From Pseudoscleropodium purum (lineage: Eukaryota; Streptophyta; Bryopsida; Hypnales; Brachytheciaceae): a DNA stretch of 64,000 nt. Of the stretch, positions 59,442-64,000 are shown piece by piece. The notes beneath the pieces were generated by a model. That model searched no databases, was not told where the DNA came from, and was given only the letters and a program-made list of their open reading frames with translations. Both the position numbers and the translations under genes were made by a program. The stretch is from positions 15,564,501 to 15,628,500 of the forward strand of contig OZ017796.1 of assembly GCA_963969395.1 (NCBI GenBank), read 5' to 3'. Position 1 is the first letter of the stretch. The number at the start of each line of letters is the position of its first letter.

Positions 59442-59770
59442 TTTTCTTCGTTCTATTTAGTGTAGTCCACATTAAATAGATATCATTAAAATATTCAAAA
59501 TAATTTTGTATAGGAATCCACACTATTTAGTACTTGAGTTTTTCGTTTTATTTAGAATATTGTTATTATTATCCAATAGGGTACTCTTTTCCATTTGTGG
59601 TGTTTCAATTGCCTTGTATAGGTTTGCAAAAAAGTGAATATGAAGCAAATACAAAACTTCAAAAGTATAGTTTGTAGTGATTGATGATAAAAGATCTATT
59701 TAGTGTGACTCCATATTTGTATGAATACCACTATTTGAGAAGCAACACTAAATAGAATGAAGAGTGTAGT
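59442..59770. mobile_element. Probable MITE with about 22 bp inverted ends
   Basis: cttcgttctatttagtgt (about 59446-59463) is mirrored by the inverted acactaaatagaatgaag near 59745-59762. The interior is non-coding and includes further tttag words. No target duplication could be identified. Confidence 0.55.
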
Positions 59771-59814
59771 TACAAAATGTAAACTTTAAAGGGAGGATCC
59801 AAATCATGGGGTGT

Positions 59815-59995
59815 GAAATAGAGAAGATAAATCCAAATCATTTGCCATATGTACATGTCTTTTTTGACTAATAAACTTACAAATTGCCTTTTTGATGCCA
59901 CTTAAGGTAGACTAGTCCAAACTAGAGAAGATAAGTCCATATCATTTGTCACATGTCCAATAAACTTACAAATTGCCTTTTTGAGTCTTTCAAAG
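59815..59995 (+). repeat. Tandem duplication of about 105 bp
   Basis: agaagataaatccaaatcat and ataaacttacaaattgcctt followed by tttga (59820-59900) recur at 59925-59985 in the same order, with a 10-base deletion in the second copy. Confidence 0.7.
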
Positions 59996-60019
59996 ATTTA
60001 TATATAAAATAGAATAAAA

Positions 60020-60740
60020 TTAACTGTCTTGCATAATTATCACCTAATTCTTACCCAATCCCAATTAAGCATACCAAATTTCAGTTTGAAAAGGATAAAT
60101 TCTATTTTTGGTGAATTTTTTAAGTCAATTCTCGTGATTTTACATATTACTTTATTGAAAGCAATTGGTGATAAATTTTTATAATTTGATTGCATTGGTA
60201 TATAGAGAACATCCATATGTTCATCTTTCATATTAAAAAAACACCCGCTTAACTAACAAAAATATGATCAATGAAGAGTTCAATGAAAAGTGTCATATGA
60301 CCAAACTTTGAAGAAATGGATATCTCTATATTTTAACTTTATTTTGGCAAAGTAATTGTACTATCATACTCAAATGTAAGAAATTAGTTATTATGTGAGG
60401 GGGGAATAGAATAATCTAATTACAATAAAGAAATATCTATTATACAAAATTTGGATATAGTAACCCCAACATTGAAATCTCTATTGATGGAATTTTAAAT
60501 CTTTTTTGGAGTTCTTTGTTAGGAGAAAAGATGTGCATATGGTTGCTCTCTACATATCTCTACAATCAAATTTCAAAAATTCATCACTAATTGTTTTTAA
60601 TAAAATATCATGTAAAACCATGAAAATAGACTTTAAAAATTCACCAAAAATAGTGTTTTTGCTTTGCTGAAATAGAAATTTGGTATGTTGGATTGGGATT
60701 GTGTAAGGATTCAATGATAATTATCCTTACTAAAATATAT
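60020..60740. mobile_element. Foldback-like element with about 180 bp inverted arms
   Basis: 60040-60210 (cccaatcccaattaagcata, ccaaatttcag, ctatttttggtgaatttttt, gattttacat, gtgataaatttttataattt) is matched by the reverse complement of 60540-60735. The spacer is about 330 bp and non-coding. Long arms and lack of a transposase suggest a foldback or MITE element. Confidence 0.75.
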
Positions 60741-62264
60741 TAATTAAATTCTTTATTCTATAAAGCAAAATGAATGACTTGAAAAGGTAGTTTGTGAATT
60801 TATTAGACCCAACATGTACAATCACTTCTACATACATATTGTCACTTGGTCAAGGTCCAAATGACTTGCCACTTGAGGTAGACTAGCCCACCTCTACCAT
60901 GTGCCTCTTACCACCATCCTACTTTTGGCCCCATTATCACCACAAAACTCATTCAAATCCATTTATTTTTTTGACAAAATTAGTGCATTAATTTTAACTT
61001 GGATAATATATCAATCCTTGATTAGTGGATGCTTTAAGTGCTAGTAGATACACTCCAAGGCGGTTATGGATTGTTAATAGAGTGTTTATGACTCCACTTT
61101 GTAGGCAATTCTATGATTTTAGGGTAGACCACTCCAAAAATTCATTGACCTTAATTCTTGAAGTATAGCATCTATTCATGTTGACTTGCACTTCATTCTT
61201 TGGTAAACAACATCATTCTTTGATCTTAAGAGAATAGATTGGTCACTATTGAAATCATTCTTCTTGATACCGTGTGAATCATTTGCTTTAAAATAATAAT
61301 AAAATCAAATCAGTGGAAGTCAAATTGTTGTGCAAGACCTCCTTTTTTTGGACAAAATTCCAAAGATGAATATTTGTATTTCTTTCTTACATAGAAGGAT
61401 TCTCAGTTTGATCCATCAAACACTTAGTGTTTGCAGTGTCTTTCTAATGTTAAAAAACATGAGAATAATGATTGGATATATGAATGTAAGAGTTTTACAA
61501 GTAACAAGATGTACAATAGTAAGTTACTCAATATACATGTCACCTTTTGGAAATGATACACTACCTCAATTAGTGTGTATGGCTATATTTTGGTATTTGA
61601 ATATACCTTAGTCTAACCTCAAATGTTTCATTGAAATATTATTTGGCCCATGGTAACTATTTTCAATATAATGGGCTTTAAGTCCATTTTTAAAGTCCAT
61701 TTTTTTCTTTTAGAATTTAAACAATTTGCTTCTTGATATGACTCAATCCTTCATAGTTCCACCTAATATCCATTGCGGTCATTAACATTGTCAAATTTGA
61801 ATTTCCAAATGTTTTTAGTATTCAATTCTCAATCTGCTTTTGTAATTAACATATACGATATTGTTTGCCTCACTTTTAGGTATTTTAACACATGTACCAT
61901 AAAAGTGTGATCTTTTAATTTATTACTAAAGAATTGTGAAGAGATATTGGAGTCAAAATGACACTTTCATCACTATGGATGAATTTCCTATGCTGAATTT
62001 CAAAGTGAGAGGTTGTACACTAGTTGCCAATACAAGTTCATTACTAGATAATATTAAATGGGGTCATTCCAGCTCCTCTACAAAATCATTGCAATTTAGA
62101 CCTCCATCCATTCTTTTGGGTCTAATTATCGTCTTCTAAGAAATGAAGGAGAAGAATGCAATTATTTAGCCAAATTTTATAGAAATTTTTTGTAAAGTCC
62201 ATCTTGTAGATGTTCAAAAATTGTGTAGTAACTACAAAAATAACAAGAATATTAGAGTTAATCA
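60741..62264. other. AT-rich intergenic DNA, no gene recognised
   Basis: Only short frames occur (61330-61611, 61936-62139), with no domain resemblance. ggtagactagccca at 60880 resembles ggtagactagtcca at 59908, a small shared word next to the two neighbouring repeats. Confidence 0.45.
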
Positions 62265-62350
62265 TAAAGGTAGTTCTAGTTGTAATACATGTGTCAAAGG
62301 AAGGTTTAACTAAGAATAGTACAAAAGAAACAGAACACCAACTATATCAG
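62265..62350 (+). repeat. Second copy of the dispersed repeat at 16480-16560
   Basis: ctagttgtaata, ggtttaactaagaatagtac and aaaagaaa match the copy at 16480-16560 in order. Confidence 0.55.
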
Positions 62351-62489
62351 ATCCTAGTTTTGATGCTTCAAGGAGTCTTTGTCCTATGTTTTTCTCAACC
62401 CCAACTCTTGGTCCCTCATTGCATACACTTTATGATTAACTCTATTGAGGCAGTCTATTATAAAAGCAACTATGTTTTAAAAGTGATCA

Positions 62490-62705
62490 TGATACAAAGG
62501 TACATTTTGCTTTCTTCAATGTGTCAATAGTGTACATTTCAAGAGGTGGTTTCTTTTAGTGACCATTGCAATTCAACTTCAAAAATTCTTAACTATTTCC
62601 ACTAAGGGCCAAAAAATATGAAACAAATTGGGTTAGATGCAAAATCCCATTCTTCTTCTTCTTCTAGTTAGTTCTTAAATGGTTGCTTTGTAAAGTAGAC
62701 TACCT
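62490..62705 (-). repeat. R1 family, inverted copy
   Basis: ggtacattttgctttcttca, then tttagtgacc, ttcaacttcaaaaatt and tccactaagggcc, ending gtagactacctta. It matches 63220-63478 directly and 14516-14790 inverted. Confidence 0.7.
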
Positions 62706-63219
62706 TATTAACCCTTAAACATTGAAGGGGTGACCCTCGAAATCATCCTTTTCTATTACATTGTGAATCAGTAGCCTCCAAAATTGCAAAAGTAGTCATT
62801 GCAAGTCAAACTATTGTAGAAGATCTTCCCTTTCCAAAACAAATTTTGAAGATGAATAGTTGGACTTCTCTCCTACTAATTCCCTATCATCCATTGGACA
62901 CAAAATGTCCGCCTCGGCATTCAAGGATTAATACACAAAACGTGTCCAAATTGCCATAGCCTCAACCATCACATAGTTTTAGAGCCCCCAAGTGCAAAAT
63001 GAAATTGACAAAGAAAAAGTCTGTCTCCTCCGTCTACCTGCTGATCGGTGCAGTTCAGTTATTGCTGCAAGCCTTTTTCCTGAGTGTCCTCTTCCGTATG
63101 CTTGGGCAGTTTGATCTGCATGTCAGCTTTGTGAGGGCCAACTCCTCCCATTTCCAAACAAGGGAGCAGCTAAGAGTAGTCTGCTCTAAATGTGCCTATG
63201 CTCTAAAAGAAATCATGAC
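62706..63219. other. Possible short TTAA-flanked element and unrecognised ORF
   Basis: TTAACCCTTAAACATTGAAG at 62709 and the inverted-type end ggcattcaaggattaa at about 62918-62933 resemble degenerate ends of the TTAA family, about 220 bp apart. The frame at 62999-63253 runs into an R1 copy and is not considered a gene. Confidence 0.3.
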
Positions 63220-63478
63220 ACAGAGGTACATTTTGCTTTCTTCAATGTATTAGTAGTGTACATTTCAGGAGGTGGTCGCTTTTAGTGACCTTTGCATTTC
63301 AACTTCAAAAATTTGTAACTAATTCCACAAAGGTCCAAAAAATATGAAACAACATGGGTGAGATGCCATTTCCATTTTTCTTCCTCTGAAAATTCGTTGA
63401 AAATTGTTTCAAGAAGTTTAGCTTCCCCCCAAGGCAATCAGCTCTTAAATGGTTGCTTTAAGAGCAGACTACCTTATA
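63220..63478 (-). repeat. R1 family, inverted copy
   Basis: Direct near-copy of 62490-62705 (gaggtacattttgctttctt ... tccaaaaaatatgaaacaa), ending gcagactaccttata. It abuts the next element at 63480. Confidence 0.75.
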
Positions 63479-63479
63479 T

Positions 63480-63895
63480 TAAGGTAGATGGCTATAAAAG
63501 CAACCCTCTCCTTGCAACTGCCTTATAGCTGGTTGTAAAATGGATGGGAGTTGATCTTTAAATGGACCATTGTTGCTATTGAATGAATCAAGAAAAAATT
63601 TATTTATTTTATTCCAAGAGCTAATCATTTCCTCCATGGTTCAGAAATCGCCTTAGAAGTTGCAGGGGGATAGATTTTGGGAGACCTATGGTCACAAATA
63701 GGTACCTACTACATAAATCTTTGAAAATTCATAACTAATTCAAAAATGCTTTGAAAAAGATGAAACCACTTGTATTATGTTCGGCATCCATTTTTCTTTC
63801 TCTGGAAAATGAGCTAAAAATTATTTCTGTGCATGCAAACCTATGAAAAAGGCGGATCAGCCCTTAAAGGGTCGCTTTTACAGCCATCTACCTTA
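63480..63895. mobile_element. MITE with 28 bp inverted ends, 416 bp
   Basis: taaggtagatggctataaaa plus gcaaccct at the left is mirrored by rc taaggtagatggctgtaaaa plus gcgaccct at the right, two mismatches in 28. The taaggtag termini and interior phrases (cataactaattc, gatgaaacca) tie it to family R1, of which it may be a complete member. Confidence 0.8.
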
Positions 63896-64000
63896 GTCCA
63901 GGCTGGCCAAGGCAACAACTCAACTGAAGAGTGAAGACTGCAGACCCTTTGGTGGAGGGGTTGGAGCAACCGGCCTTGACCTTTTACCTTAAAACTCATG

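Overview
This is nuclear DNA of a land plant. It has intron-containing genes with GT-AG splicing, a nucleus-encoded plastid sigma factor, a plant-type alkaline/neutral invertase and a plant-type PRELI protein. Genes sit in GC-richer islands separated by several kilobases of AT-rich, repeat-filled DNA. Short introns, a plant kinase of a kind I do not associate with seed plants, and sparse genes make a spore-bearing plant (lycophyte, fern or bryophyte) my best guess. No sequence feature proves the lineage.

Five genes can be modelled exon by exon with reading-frame phase closing at every junction. (1) 7585-12745 (+): a Ser/Thr kinase of CaMK type without EF-hands, ending in a charged tail with 11-residue repeats. 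(2) 24172-24979 (+): a PRELI/MSF1-type lipid-transfer protein. (3) 28136-29612 (-): a small DUF985 (cupin_5) protein of 189 aa. (4) 32223-36411 (+): a plastid sigma-70 factor of 543 aa. (5) 54860-57851 (+): a GH100 alkaline/neutral invertase of 586 aa. These five serve unrelated processes (signalling, mitochondrial lipid transport, an unassigned cupin role, plastid transcription, sucrose hydrolysis) and show no functional clustering.

Broken genes: an intron-bearing alpha-tubulin pseudogene at about 1800-3325 (-) and a RING-H2 finger fragment at 181-368 that has lost one zinc cysteine.

The rest is mostly repeats. The most striking are (a) a 4.2 kb inverted repeat at about 39480-43640, whose arms of about 1.4 and 1.85 kb face away from a 0.95 kb centre; (b) three related elements of 909, 927 and 908 bp at 46003-49559, each flanked by exact TTAA and with CCC-type inverted ends, which is the piggyBac hallmark; (c) an 82 bp Stowaway-like hairpin with TA on both sides at 44266-44347; (d) a Harbinger-like MITE with a TTA duplication at 50054-50194; (e) several other inverted-repeat elements, a four-unit array at 25765-26890, and a duplicated leader region separated by a long CT tract upstream of the invertase. 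No rRNA, tRNA, CRISPR array or complete autonomous transposon was recognised.
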